A stretch of 64,000 bases of DNA, taken from Eubacterium sp. AF22-8LB (GTDB lineage Bacteria > Bacillota_I > Bacilli_A > Erysipelotrichales > Erysipelotrichaceae). Numbering within the stretch: position 1 is the stretch's first letter; the number at the start of each line of letters is the position of its first letter. This document shows positions 7,996 through 16,938 of this stretch, in pieces. A program made the position numbers and the translations under genes. The stretch is from contig NZ_QRVI01000002.1 in the NCBI RefSeq assembly GCF_003458715.1, forward strand, positions 1 to 64,000. Reading direction: 5' to 3'. The notes beneath the pieces are model-generated. The model had not been told where the DNA came from, did not search any database, and saw only the letters and a list, made by a program, of their open reading frames with translations.

Positions 7996-9954
7996 ATGAT
8001 AGAAGTCGAAAAAAGAGATGGTTCCATCGTAACATTTGATTCTTCCAAAATCTTTTCTGCGATATCAAAAGCCTTTGATTCACTTGGTATGGAAAAGGAT
8101 GATGCGATTATTAATTTGTTGGTGTTACGTGCTACAGCTGATTTTCAATCGAAGGTCAAGGACAATCGAATCAGTGTAGAAATGATCCAGGATAGTGTAG
8201 AAAAAACATTGTCCGAATCGGGTTATTATCCAGTCGCAAAAACCTATATTTTATATCGTAAACAAAGAGAAAATGTGCGTAAGATTCAATCGACGGCCAG
8301 TGAATATATTCATTTGGTCAATTCCTATCTCGATAACAACCTGCCTTTAGAAGATGAAAACTCCTTAGCTACATTCTCAGTAGGAGGCTTGATTCTATCG
8401 AATTCAGGTATGATCACATCCAACTATTGGCTGAGTGAAGTCTATGATACGCAAATTACCAATGCGCATAAAAATGGGGATTTTTATATTCACAACATTC
8501 ATATGTTGACAGGGGGAAGTGCAGGATGGTCCTTGGAACAATTGATTTTAAAAGGTCTTCCTTCAGTTAATAAAATGATTTCAAGTTTACCGGCAAAGCA
8601 TTTAAGCACCTTGTGTAATCAAATGGTCAACTTTTTAGGTATTATGCAAAATGAATGGGCCAGTGCGCAGTCTTTGGCACATTTTGATACGTTGCTAGTG
8701 CCCTTTATTCATAAGGACAAGCTTTCTAAAAAAGTGGTATTGGATTGTTTAGAAAGCTTTATATATGGGATAAATATACCATCTCGATGGGGAACGCAGG
8801 CACCATTTAGCCAAATTACAATGGATTGGAATGTTCCGGATGATTTTAAAGCTAAAAAGGCAATTGTAGCTGGTAAGGAAGAAGACTTTACCTATGGAGA
8901 TTGCGCAAAGGAAATGAAGCTTTTACATAATGCGCTTTTTGAAATCTTGCATAAAGGTGATATTTCAGGGCGTGGCTTTCAATTTCCAATTGTTGCCCTC
9001 TATTTACAGCCTGACTTTGACTGGATGCATGAAGAGGAATTATTTAAGGCCTGCGCAAAATATGGAACGCCTTATTTTCTAACCAAGGAACAAAAGGATG
9101 TACAAGGCTATTTTGGATATGAACCATGTTGCGGAAGTATGGGAACAGTTACGCTAAATCTTGTTCGTATGGCTTATTTATCCAGCTCTAAGGAAGATTT
9201 CTTTAAACGTTTGGATTATTTAAGTGATGTGGCATTTCGTAGCTTCCATGTCAAACGCCAGGTATTAAATCAATTATTAGATGCTGGTTTATATCCCTAC
9301 ACAAAGACTTATATATCAAACTTTGATCATTATTATGGTACCCTAGGTATTGTAGGCATGAATGAAGCTTGTCTAAATGCTTCATGGTTAAAAAAAGATT
9401 TAATGGATTCAAATGCCCAAGTATTTGCGTGTGAGGTCTTGGATTTTCTTAATACGAAGATTTCAAAGCAGGATCAAAAGATCAATCTAGAAGCAACACC
9501 TGCAGAAAGTGTATGTACACATTTTGCAAAGTTAGATCATGAGTTGTATCCAGAGATTCAAAGTTATGGATATTATACAAATTCCACGCATTTAGATGTC
9601 GCAAGTACAGATGATGTATTTGAGGCTTTAGATATTCAACAAAAGCTTCAAAATCGCTATACTGGATCAACGTCATTTCCAGTTTTTATTGATCATGGCA
9701 TCGATAACTGGAAGATGGCAGCCTTGTTAGTAAAGAAAATTTATGAAAACTATAATGTACCTGTATTTACGATTACACCAACGTATTCGGTATGTGAAGA
9801 GCATGGTTACATGAGTGGTAAACATTCAGATTGTAGTATATGTCATAAACCGACTGAGATTTATTCTCGTGTATCAGGCTATTATCGAAATTTAGAGGAT
9901 TGGAATGAAGGAAAACAAAAGGAGTTTTCAAGAAGAAAGACATATTCAATATAA
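7996..9954 (+). CDS. nrdD: Anaerobic ribonucleoside-triphosphate reductase
   Basis: Oxygen-sensitive class III reductase making deoxyribonucleotides from ribonucleoside triphosphates. The 652-residue protein has an N-terminal ATP-cone (about residues 1-90), the large barrel, a C-terminal zinc-binding cysteine cluster (Cys600, Cys613, Cys616) and the glycyl-radical motif RVSGYYR with Gly628. It follows the MarR-radical-SAM activase by six bases, presumably in one transcript. The gene implies growth without oxygen. Length and all key motifs are normal. Confidence 0.95.
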   Translation: MIEVEKRDGSIVTFDSSKIFSAISKAFDSLGMEKDDAIINLLVLRATADFQSKVKDNRISVEMIQDSVEKTLSESGYYPVAKTYILYRKQRENVRKIQSTASEYIHLVNSYLDNNLPLEDENSLATFSVGGLILSNSGMITSNYWLSEVYDTQITNAHKNGDFYIHNIHMLTGGSAGWSLEQLILKGLPSVNKMISSLPAKHLSTLCNQMVNFLGIMQNEWASAQSLAHFDTLLVPFIHKDKLSKKVVLDCLESFIYGINIPSRWGTQAPFSQITMDWNVPDDFKAKKAIVAGKEEDFTYGDCAKEMKLLHNALFEILHKGDISGRGFQFPIVALYLQPDFDWMHEEELFKACAKYGTPYFLTKEQKDVQGYFGYEPCCGSMGTVTLNLVRMAYLSSSKEDFFKRLDYLSDVAFRSFHVKRQVLNQLLDAGLYPYTKTYISNFDHYYGTLGIVGMNEACLNASWLKKDLMDSNAQVFACEVLDFLNTKISKQDQKINLEATPAESVCTHFAKLDHELYPEIQSYGYYTNSTHLDVASTDDVFEALDIQQKLQNRYTGSTSFPVFIDHGIDNWKMAALLVKKIYENYNVPVFTITPTYSVCEEHGYMSGKHSDCSICHKPTEIYSRVSGYYRNLEDWNEGKQKEFSRRKTYSI

Positions 9955-9970
9955 GGGGGGAAACACATTT

Positions 9971-10777
9971 ATGAAAGATACAATTGGCTTTATTGGAGCT
10001 GGCAACATGGGTTCAGCCATGATTGAAGGAATTGCGCAGAAGAAGGTATTTAAAAATATTCTTGTGAATGATCATCATCCTGAAAATCTAGAGCGTTTAG
10101 AAAAGAAGTATGGTGTAAAGACGTCGATGGATGCCAATTTTGTCGCTTCAAACAGTGATGTTTTAGTTTTAAGCGTAAAACCTAAACATTATAAGGCTTT
10201 AATTGAATCCATCAAGGATAGTGTAAAGGATGATGTGATTATTGTGGACATCGCAGCCGGTGTTACTATTTTAGATGTAAAGCATTATTTTGAAAAAGAT
10301 ATCAAGGTAATCAAGGCTATGCCAAATACACCAGCCTTGGTTTTGCAGGCTATGAGTGCGATTAGCTTTGATGATTTGTGCAATGAAGAAGATAAGGCAT
10401 GTATTCAGGCTTTATTTAATAGTTTTGGAAAATGTGAAGTAGTTGATGAAACAATGATGGATGCCGTAACTTGTGTGAGTGGGTCAAGTCCTGCCTATGT
10501 ATTCATGATGATTGAAGCTATGGCGGATGCGGCTGTAAAACAAGGCTTACCACGCAAGCAGGCTCTTGTGTTTGCGGCACAGGCTGTACTTGGAAGTGCG
10601 CAGATGGTGCTTAAAACAGGTATGCATCCAGGTGCTTTAAAAGATATGGTTTGTTCGCCTGGTGGTACAACGATCGATGCGGTTTGTGAACTTGAAAAAA
10701 TGGGCTTTAGAGCGAGCATTGAAGCGGCAATGGATGTATGCGCAAAAAAATCAAAGGCAATGACGGAGGTAAAATAA
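9971..10777 (+). CDS. proC: Pyrroline-5-carboxylate reductase
   Basis: Reduces pyrroline-5-carboxylate to proline with NAD(P)H. The 268-residue protein begins with a Rossmann motif (GFIGAGNMG, residues 6-14) and ends with the conserved PGGTTIDA segment of the dimer domain. ATG 9971 is chosen because the Rossmann strand starts at once and a G-rich ribosome site (GGGGGG) precedes it; an upstream in-frame start would overlap nrdD. Its stop abuts the start of the aminopeptidase gene, so the two are co-transcribed, which would link proline synthesis to peptide turnover. Confidence 0.93.
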   Translation: MKDTIGFIGAGNMGSAMIEGIAQKKVFKNILVNDHHPENLERLEKKYGVKTSMDANFVASNSDVLVLSVKPKHYKALIESIKDSVKDDVIIVDIAAGVTILDVKHYFEKDIKVIKAMPNTPALVLQAMSAISFDDLCNEEDKACIQALFNSFGKCEVVDETMMDAVTCVSGSSPAYVFMMIEAMADAAVKQGLPRKQALVFAAQAVLGSAQMVLKTGMHPGALKDMVCSPGGTTIDAVCELEKMGFRASIEAAMDVCAKKSKAMTEVK

Positions 10778-12067
10778 ATGAAAAATATTTGTATTGGATT
10801 ATTTGAGGGGGAAGTTCTTCCTGAAAGCTTAGCTGCTTTTAAAGATGTTAAATTGGATTTAGAATTTGGCAAGATCACAACGATTTATACATTGAATCAA
10901 ATGGATTGTGAAAAAGTAGTCGTTGTTGGTTTGGGTGATGGAAAGAAGAACATCAAAGAAGCCTATAGTAAAGTGGAAGCCGATGATTATTTGGCATATG
11001 TTAATGAAAAAACAGCGTATGCGGCTGGTTTTGGTCTTGTATATGGTGCTTATAGCTATAAAGAAACAAAGGTGTATGAGCTTGAATGTGATAGCTTTAA
11101 AGCGGAATTTGAAAAAGGTATGACTGTAGCTCGTATTGTGAATCATGCGCGTGAAATCAGTGATATGCCCGCAAATTATCTAACACCAGATCACTTGGTG
11201 GATGAGTCTAAGATGATTGCTGAAAAATACAATATGGAAATTGAAGTCTTAGCACAAGAGGATCTAGAAGAAATTGGGTCCGGTGCATTATTAGCGGTCA
11301 ACCAAGGCTCTGATCGACCTTGTTACATGGTTGTGCTTCGTTATGATGGTGGCAAAGAAGACGAAGAATATACAGCGCTTGTTGGTAAGGGCTTAACATA
11401 TGATGCGGGTGGTTACAATATCAAATCGAATATGCATGGTATGAAATATGATATGTGTGGAGCTGCCAATATGCTTTGTGCATTGGAATTAATTGCCGAA
11501 TTGAAAATTGAAAAGAATATTGTATGTGTTTTACCAATCACTGAAAATAAAGTGAATGGACATGGATTTGTAGATGGAGATGTGATTACTTCATTAAGTG
11601 GTAAAACAATTGAAGTCACAAATACGGATGCAGAGGGAAGATTGATTTTAGCGGATGCCTTGACAATGGCACAAAAGCTAGGGGCGACTCGTGTCATTGA
11701 TATGGCAACCTTAACGGGTGCTTGTGTACGTGCTTTAGGAAGTACATATACAGGAATCTTTAGTAATGATGATAGCTTCTATTTGCCTTTCTTAGGTGCT
11801 AGTAAAGCTACAAAGGAACAAATCTGGCGTTTACCGGTTGATGAATATTTCCATTCGGAATTGAAATGCTCTAAGGTGGCCGATATTGTTAACTCGAAGA
11901 CATTGGGTGGTAATGCAAGCTTAGCGGCTGCTTTCTTAGAGGAATTCATTGAAGACGGTACGAAATGGATTCACTTAGATATTGCAGGAACGAGCGATAA
12001 GGATGAAGTAGCTACGGGTGTTATGATTGAGACAATTATTCATTTCTTTGAAAATGAATGTAAATAA
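10778..12067 (+). CDS. Leucyl aminopeptidase family protein (M17)
   Basis: Two-metal cytosolic aminopeptidase releasing N-terminal residues from peptides. The 429-residue protein has a poorly conserved N-terminal domain and a clear M17 catalytic domain with the metal and catalytic segments KGLTYDAGG, the MKYDMCGA region and the signature NTDAEGRL. The canonical second segment has DSGG where this protein has DAGG. The start codon directly follows the proC stop (TAAATG), and GAGG in the proC end serves as ribosome site. It is shorter than the ~480-500-residue PepA of E. coli, the difference lying in the N-terminal domain. A promoter for ilvE follows it. Confidence 0.88.
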   Translation: MKNICIGLFEGEVLPESLAAFKDVKLDLEFGKITTIYTLNQMDCEKVVVVGLGDGKKNIKEAYSKVEADDYLAYVNEKTAYAAGFGLVYGAYSYKETKVYELECDSFKAEFEKGMTVARIVNHAREISDMPANYLTPDHLVDESKMIAEKYNMEIEVLAQEDLEEIGSGALLAVNQGSDRPCYMVVLRYDGGKEDEEYTALVGKGLTYDAGGYNIKSNMHGMKYDMCGAANMLCALELIAELKIEKNIVCVLPITENKVNGHGFVDGDVITSLSGKTIEVTNTDAEGRLILADALTMAQKLGATRVIDMATLTGACVRALGSTYTGIFSNDDSFYLPFLGASKATKEQIWRLPVDEYFHSELKCSKVADIVNSKTLGGNASLAAAFLEEFIEDGTKWIHLDIAGTSDKDEVATGVMIETIIHFFENECK

Positions 12068-12077
12068 ATGTAAGATA

Positions 12078-12106
12078 TTGAAATAAGTTACAAAGTGTGA
12101 TATTAT
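12078..12106 (+). promoter_or_regulatory. Promoter of ilvE
   Basis: TTGAAA (12078-12083), a 17-base spacer and TATTAT (12101-12106), 28 bases before the ilvE start. Confidence 0.55.
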
Positions 12107-12133
12107 CATCATGTTTAGAAAAGAGGACAAATT

Positions 12134-13195
12134 ATGGAAGTACAATTTGTAGAAAGTAAAAACTTAAAAGAAAAACCAGCCGGACCTTTAGGTTTTGGTA
12201 AATACTATACAGACTATATGTTTGTGATGGATTGGGATGCAGGTCAAGGTTGGCATGACGCAAGAGTCGTACCTTATGGACCATTAGAATTTGATCCAGC
12301 GAGTATGGTTTTGCACTATGCCCAAGAAACATTTGAAGGTATGAAGGCATATCGTACAAAGGATGGAAAGGTTCAATTGTTTAGACCTGAAATGAATGCG
12401 AAGCGTTTTGCGAATTCAAACAAACGTTTAAGTATGCCTACTTTAGATGTAGATATGTTTGTGGATGCAGTAAAGACAATCGTTAAGTATTCAGAAGACT
12501 GGATTCCAACAGGTGAAGGTGAATCTTTATATATTCGTCCATTCATGTTTGCGACAGAAGCAGCTATTGGTGTACATGCCGCTAAGCATTACAAATTTAT
12601 GATTATCTGCTCGCCTGTAGGTGCTTATTATGCAGAAGGTGTAAACCCTGTTAAAATCTATGTAGAAGATGAATATGTTCGTGCTGCCAAGGGTGGTACA
12701 GGATTTACTAAATGTGGAGGAAACTACGCAGGTAGCTTAGCTGCTCAGGTAAAGGCTGAAGAATTAGGTTATTCTCAAGTATTATGGTTGGATGGTGTTC
12801 ACCGTAAATATATTGAAGAAGTTGGTTCTATGAACGTAATGTTTGAAATTGATAATAAGATTGTGACAGCTCCATGTGAAGGTACAGTACTTCCTGGTGT
12901 TACTCGTGATTCCATTTTACATATCTTAAAGGATTGGGGATATGAAATTGAAGAAAGACACTTATCTGTGGATGAATTGATGGAAGCTGGTCACAATGGT
13001 AAACTACAAGAAGCTTGGGGAACTGGTACAGCGGCTGTTATTAGTCCAATTGGAGAACTTTATTATAAGGGTGATGTTGTAACTGTTTCAGATTTTAAAA
13101 CAGGTGAATTAACACAAAAGTTATATGATACATTAACAGGTATTCAATGGGGTACGATTGAAGATCCTTATGGATGGACTGTTGTAGTTGACTAA
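12134..13195 (+). CDS. ilvE: Branched-chain amino-acid aminotransferase
   Basis: PLP enzyme transferring amino groups between glutamate and the keto acids of leucine, isoleucine and valine. The 353-residue fold-type IV transaminase has the PLP lysine at Lys193 (GFTKCGGNYA) and the conserved EAWGTGTAAV loop near residue 295. A ribosome site (AAGAGG) lies seven bases upstream, a promoter precedes it and a hairpin terminator follows, so it is a single-gene unit. The length is that of the longer eukaryote-like BCAT subgroup. Confidence 0.94.
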   Translation: MEVQFVESKNLKEKPAGPLGFGKYYTDYMFVMDWDAGQGWHDARVVPYGPLEFDPASMVLHYAQETFEGMKAYRTKDGKVQLFRPEMNAKRFANSNKRLSMPTLDVDMFVDAVKTIVKYSEDWIPTGEGESLYIRPFMFATEAAIGVHAAKHYKFMIICSPVGAYYAEGVNPVKIYVEDEYVRAAKGGTGFTKCGGNYAGSLAAQVKAEELGYSQVLWLDGVHRKYIEEVGSMNVMFEIDNKIVTAPCEGTVLPGVTRDSILHILKDWGYEIEERHLSVDELMEAGHNGKLQEAWGTGTAAVISPIGELYYKGDVVTVSDFKTGELTQKLYDTLTGIQWGTIEDPYGWTVVVD

Positions 13196-13201
13196 TTTAA
13201 T

Positions 13202-13232
13202 GAAGGTGTACATTGTACATCTTCTTTTTTTT
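13202..13232 (+). terminator. Terminator of ilvE
   Basis: Ten-pair stem GAAGGTGTAC / GTACATCTTC with an ATT loop, followed by eight T. Confidence 0.8.
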
Positions 13233-13261
13233 GGTGCAAAATAAAAAATAGAGATTACTCT

Positions 13262-13750
13262 CTATTCATGTTCATAGCTTTTAAGTGTATATTCAGTATG
13301 TAGCTTATAAATAACGCATTGAATGACGTTATCCATGAGTTCTTGTTCATGGTTGACGTTTTCAAATTCGATAGTATTACGGTTGTTTTCAAATACATCA
13401 TTTAGGGAAGCTTCAAATCGAGATATAAATAAGTCATAGGCTTGTTCGATAGAAGAATCCTTTACATCTGTATAAATATGAAGTAGTGATGTGATCTGTT
13501 GCATAGAGTAGCATCTTTTAAGAATAGTTAAAACTAAAAAGTAAGCTAAATGACTTTTTGTGTAATGTTTTTTTACTGGCGGATGCACGATACCAGTTTT
13601 GACATAATTATTGATCATGGATTTAGTGATAAACTTTTCTTCAAAGAAATAGGTATCCTTTAGTTTTTCATTGATATAGGTAATCACTTGGTCCATATAT
13701 AGGTCGATTTCAGGTAACTCGTTCCATCTTGGAAATGTATAATTTTTCAT
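13262..13750 (-). CDS. DUF1836 family protein
   Basis: The 162-residue protein matches the DUF1836 pattern common in Firmicutes. It has an N-terminal region like the DNA-binding half of a MerR-type helix-turn-helix (KSMINNYVKTGIVHPPVKKHY, about residues 43-62) and a helical C-terminal part. Its function is unknown; a regulator is likely. The gene has a clean promoter (TTGTGT, 17 bases, TACACT) whose -10 ends six bases before the ATG and no ribosome site, so the mRNA is probably leaderless. It is divergent from degV and convergent with ilvE. Confidence 0.75.
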   Translation of the reverse strand: MKNYTFPRWNELPEIDLYMDQVITYINEKLKDTYFFEEKFITKSMINNYVKTGIVHPPVKKHYTKSHLAYFLVLTILKRCYSMQQITSLLHIYTDVKDSSIEQAYDLFISRFEASLNDVFENNRNTIEFENVNHEQELMDNVIQCVIYKLHTEYTLKSYEHE

Positions 13751-13785
13751 GATTATAGTGTAACATAAAATAAATTCTTACACAA
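13751..13785 (-). promoter_or_regulatory. Promoter of the DUF1836 gene, leaderless geometry
   Basis: On the minus strand, TTGTGT (13780-13785), 17 bases, then TACACT (13757-13762) with an extended TGT in front. Six bases separate it from the ATG ending at 13748. Confidence 0.6.
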
Positions 13786-13862
13786 TCTAGAAATTAATAC
13801 TAGATGTATTGACTTATTGAATTATCTATATTATTGTTTATCTAAAGAGAGGTAAAAAAAGA

Positions 13863-14708
13863 ATGATTCATATTGTTTCTGATTCATCGACTTTATATTC
13901 GATTGAACCGGCAAAGAAAAAAGGGTTATCGATTGTTCCTTTGAATATCACTGTGGATTCACAAACATATCGAGATTTTGAGGACATCACAAGTACACAA
14001 TTATTAACGATGATTGAAGATCATAAGATTCCAAAAACTTCACAGCCAAGTCTTGGTGAAAAGATTGATTTATATAATGAGCTTTCCAAAGATGGCGATG
14101 AAGTCATTGATATTGCGATGGCTTCTGGTTTAAGTGGAACATACCAGACGGCTATGATGGCAAAGAATTCTTGTGACCATCCGGAATTGGTTCATGTTGT
14201 GGACACACAAACATTATGTGGACCACATCGTTTGATGGTGGATACTGCTTTGGAGATGGCAAATAATGGGGCAAGTGCCAAGGATATCGTGAAGATGGTT
14301 GTTCAAAGCCGTATGCAGGAAGGATCATATTTAGTTCCTGTGGATTTCCAATTCTTAGTTCGTGGAGGAAGAATCAAAGGGTTAGCCGCTACTTTAGGTG
14401 GTGCATTAAAATTAATTCCAATTTTGAAAAAAGGCGTAGATGGCATAGGCTTAGATAAGTTTGGTGTAAGCCGAACATATAAAAAGGCTGTCAATATGGT
14501 GGTTGAAGATTTTAAAAATAATGGATTTACTCCAGCTTATACATTCTATATTTCACATGCCTTTAATGAAGATTTAGCAATGATGTTTGAAAAGAAAATC
14601 AAAGAAACTTTTGAAGGTGCAAAGGTAGTGATTTATCCATTATCTAGCGCATTTATTACGCAGGGTGGACCTGGATGTGTTGCAGTACAGGCAATAAAAA
14701 TGGCTTAA
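13863..14708 (+). CDS. DegV family fatty-acid-binding protein
   Basis: Cytosolic lipid-binding protein. Family members act as FakB, holding a fatty acid while the kinase FakA phosphorylates it for membrane lipid synthesis. The 281-residue protein begins with the conserved strand and loop IVSDSSTLYS, and contains the ASGLSGTYQ and LVRGGRIKG motifs that line the lipid and phosphate site. A ribosome site (GAGAGG) precedes the ATG and a strong bidirectional terminator follows. No FakA gene is nearby, as is usual. Confidence 0.88.
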   Translation: MIHIVSDSSTLYSIEPAKKKGLSIVPLNITVDSQTYRDFEDITSTQLLTMIEDHKIPKTSQPSLGEKIDLYNELSKDGDEVIDIAMASGLSGTYQTAMMAKNSCDHPELVHVVDTQTLCGPHRLMVDTALEMANNGASAKDIVKMVVQSRMQEGSYLVPVDFQFLVRGGRIKGLAATLGGALKLIPILKKGVDGIGLDKFGVSRTYKKAVNMVVEDFKNNGFTPAYTFYISHAFNEDLAMMFEKKIKETFEGAKVVIYPLSSAFITQGGPGCVAVQAIKMA

Positions 14709-14736
14709 GGAATTTTTCCTTAAGCCTGTTTTTTTT
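14702..14736. terminator. Shared terminator between degV and lldP
   Basis: Eleven-pair stem GGCTTAAGGAA / TTCCTTAAGCC followed by a long T-run (14729-14738 region) on the plus strand. Its position between two convergent genes suggests it serves both, though the minus-strand T-run is weaker. Confidence 0.8.
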
Positions 14737-16263
14737 TTAGAAAATCATTTGTCCGAAGTAAGCAACAAAGCTCATTGCGATAATAAAACCGACACCATAA
14801 GGTAAGATTATCGATAATAATTTTGAATCCTGTCCTTGTCCATCAACACTGCTTAATGCGATAGCAATCGATTGTGGTGAAAGCATTTTACCAGCAGCAA
14901 CACCAAGTGAGTTTAATGCGACAATCCAATATGGCTCAGCCTGTAGACTTTGTGCTGCACTTTCTTGTACGGCACCAAATAGTACACCAGAACTTGTTCC
15001 AGATCCTGTCACAAATGTTCCAAGACATCCAATCCATGGTGCAAAGAATGGATAGAAGCTACCTGTAATCGCAATTGCAAAGGAAGCAATGGAAGCAATC
15101 ATTCCAGCATATCCCATAATTTTGGCACATCCTAATACACATAGCATTGTAATAATGGTTTGTGACATTTGTTTCAATGTTGCGACAAATACAACTTTAA
15201 AATCTCTAAAAGTAGCTTTTTGAATCAATCCACCTAAAATAGCGGATAAGAAGATCCATACACCTGGTGTGTTGATCCATGTAAATGTCATTGTACTTGG
15301 ATTGTCTCCCGTATAGATTGTAGTGCTTGTCGCAAACTTTGATAAGTATGTGTTGACTGGCATTACGAGTTTAGATGTTGATAATAAGAAAATAAAGATA
15401 AAGATAAAAGGTGACCATGCCTTTAATGCCTTAGAAGCTGTGATTTTTTCATGTGCCTCTAGTTGCATTTTGTATTCAGGTTCTGGTTTTACCTTTGATC
15501 CTAAAAGAATTGTACATAATAAAGAACAAACACTTCCTACCACAACACATAACTCAGCGCCGACAAATTTAGCGACGATCATTTGTGGAATTAAGAAGCT
15601 CAATCCAGAAACAAGCGTGACAAGTGTGACGCCTTTTAATGCTTTAAAGCCCTTTCCAGTTGCCATGACAATCAAGAATGGACATAGGATCATGAATGGA
15701 GCGAGTTGTAAGGTTTGGGTAAAGGCAAGCTGTGTATTTTCAAGTCCGACTAAGTTAGCTAGTGTGACAGTTGGAATTCCGATGGAACCAAATGGAGTGG
15801 GTACGCCATTGGCAATTAAACATACTAAGCATGAAAATAATGGGTTAAAGCCTAATGCCACAAGCATGCTTGCAGGAATCGCAATCGCAGTTCCAAATCC
15901 GGCCATTCCTTCCATAAAGCCTCCAAAGCACCATGCGACAAGTAATACTAAGATTCGTTTATCACTTGAGACACTGGTAATCATTTGTTTAATGATTTCC
16001 ATACCGCGTGTACGTAAAGATAAATTATATGTAAATACGGCTGCGATAATGACAACGATAATAGGCCATAAAGCCATCAAGAATCCTTCGCAGGCAGCTG
16101 TAAAAGTATTTAGAAAGCTTTGTTGCCAGATTGCGATGGATAAAAGTGCAGAAATTAATAAAGATCCAAATGCAGCTTTATATGTGGGCCAGTTTAATAC
16201 GGTTAGCGCAAATATCAGCCACAAAATGGGACATAGTCCCAGAATAAAATAGATAAAATTCAT
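14737..16263 (-). CDS. lldP: L-lactate permease
   Basis: Multi-helix secondary transporter of the LctP family moving L-lactate (or glycolate) with protons across the membrane. The 508-residue protein is almost entirely hydrophobic with about a dozen helices, and contains the family stretches MEGMAGFGTAIAIPA and GTFVTGSGTSSGVLFG. GGGAGAG lies just before the ATG. No lactate dehydrogenase gene neighbours it. In a fermenter it could export lactate or take it up; direction cannot be read from sequence. Confidence 0.93.
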   Translation of the reverse strand: MNFIYFILGLCPILWLIFALTVLNWPTYKAAFGSLLISALLSIAIWQQSFLNTFTAACEGFLMALWPIIVVIIAAVFTYNLSLRTRGMEIIKQMITSVSSDKRILVLLVAWCFGGFMEGMAGFGTAIAIPASMLVALGFNPLFSCLVCLIANGVPTPFGSIGIPTVTLANLVGLENTQLAFTQTLQLAPFMILCPFLIVMATGKGFKALKGVTLVTLVSGLSFLIPQMIVAKFVGAELCVVVGSVCSLLCTILLGSKVKPEPEYKMQLEAHEKITASKALKAWSPFIFIFIFLLSTSKLVMPVNTYLSKFATSTTIYTGDNPSTMTFTWINTPGVWIFLSAILGGLIQKATFRDFKVVFVATLKQMSQTIITMLCVLGCAKIMGYAGMIASIASFAIAITGSFYPFFAPWIGCLGTFVTGSGTSSGVLFGAVQESAAQSLQAEPYWIVALNSLGVAAGKMLSPQSIAIALSSVDGQGQDSKLLSIILPYGVGFIIAMSFVAYFGQMIF

Positions 16264-16338
16264 ATCATCTCTCCCTATATACGTGGGAATTATATCAAAG
16301 TGAGAATGATTGTCAAAAGAAATCGCTAAAAATAGGGA

Positions 16339-16352
16339 TGTAAGCGTTTCAA
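16339..16352 (-). promoter_or_regulatory. Weak cre-like site upstream of lldP
   Basis: TGTAAGCGTTTCAA resembles a catabolite-response element but lacks one base or matches with one mismatch against WTGNAANCGNWWNCA. It lies 76-89 bases upstream of the lactate permease start. It is a possible CcpA target only. Confidence 0.3.
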
Positions 16353-16500
16353 GTTAGCAAATGAGTGGTTATTTTGATGATAACTAAAGATTTAAAAAAA
16401 GCAGAACAAATTTCATTATTTTATGGAGTTTTTTAGCTTAATGATGTATTATAGTGGTACAAAGTAGCATATCGTGTCATAGAGTGGGGGGTGAAGACAC

Positions 16501-16932
16501 ATGTTCATGGGGGAATATGCGCATAACATCGATCGTAAGGGGCGATTGATCATGCCAGCGAAGTTTCGCGAGGAACTAGGTGAACATGTTGTCGTAAACC
16601 GAGGACTTGATGGATGCCTGTATGTATATACGGTAGAGCAGTGGCAGCAAGTGTATCAAAAACTATCAACTTTGCCTTCGACAAATAAAGATGCGCGAAT
16701 GTATCAGCGTATGATGTTGTCTAAAGCTGCGGAATGTGAAATGGACAGTCAGGGACGTATTTTGATTCCATCCTCTTTAATTGCCTTGGCTGGACTTGAA
16801 AAAGAATGTTTGATTATTGGCGTTGCGAATCATTTAGAGATATGGTCGAAAGAACGTTGGGAAGTATTGGAAGAAGAACAGAGTGCATCTTTTGAAGAAG
16901 CAGCTGAACACTTATCAGAAATCATGGGGTAA
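16501..16932 (+). CDS. mraZ: Transcriptional regulator MraZ
   Basis: DNA-binding protein that typically opens the division and cell-wall cluster and represses its own operon. The 143-residue protein has two AbrB-like swapped-hairpin domains, each with the DxxGR(I/L)xxP motif (DRKGRLIMP and DSQGRILIP). A strong G-rich ribosome site (GGGGGGTG) precedes the ATG. No clear set of GTGGG direct repeats (the E. coli-type MraZ operator) was recognised upstream. It is followed by rsmH after six bases. Confidence 0.95.
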   Translation: MFMGEYAHNIDRKGRLIMPAKFREELGEHVVVNRGLDGCLYVYTVEQWQQVYQKLSTLPSTNKDARMYQRMMLSKAAECEMDSQGRILIPSSLIALAGLEKECLIIGVANHLEIWSKERWEVLEEEQSASFEEAAEHLSEIMG

Positions 16933-16938
16933 TAATGA

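Noticed and set aside
9905..9970. Upstream extension of proC into nrdD
   Set aside because: It would add 22 residues before the Rossmann fold and overlap nrdD; the ATG at 9971 has a G-rich ribosome site.
15323..16252. Long open frame opposite lldP
   Set aside because: It is the antisense of a clear lactate permease; composition and lack of a start site or domain mark it as a shadow.
16441..16500. MraZ operator repeats upstream of mraZ
   Set aside because: G-rich patches are present, but regularly spaced GTGGG repeats could not be made out.
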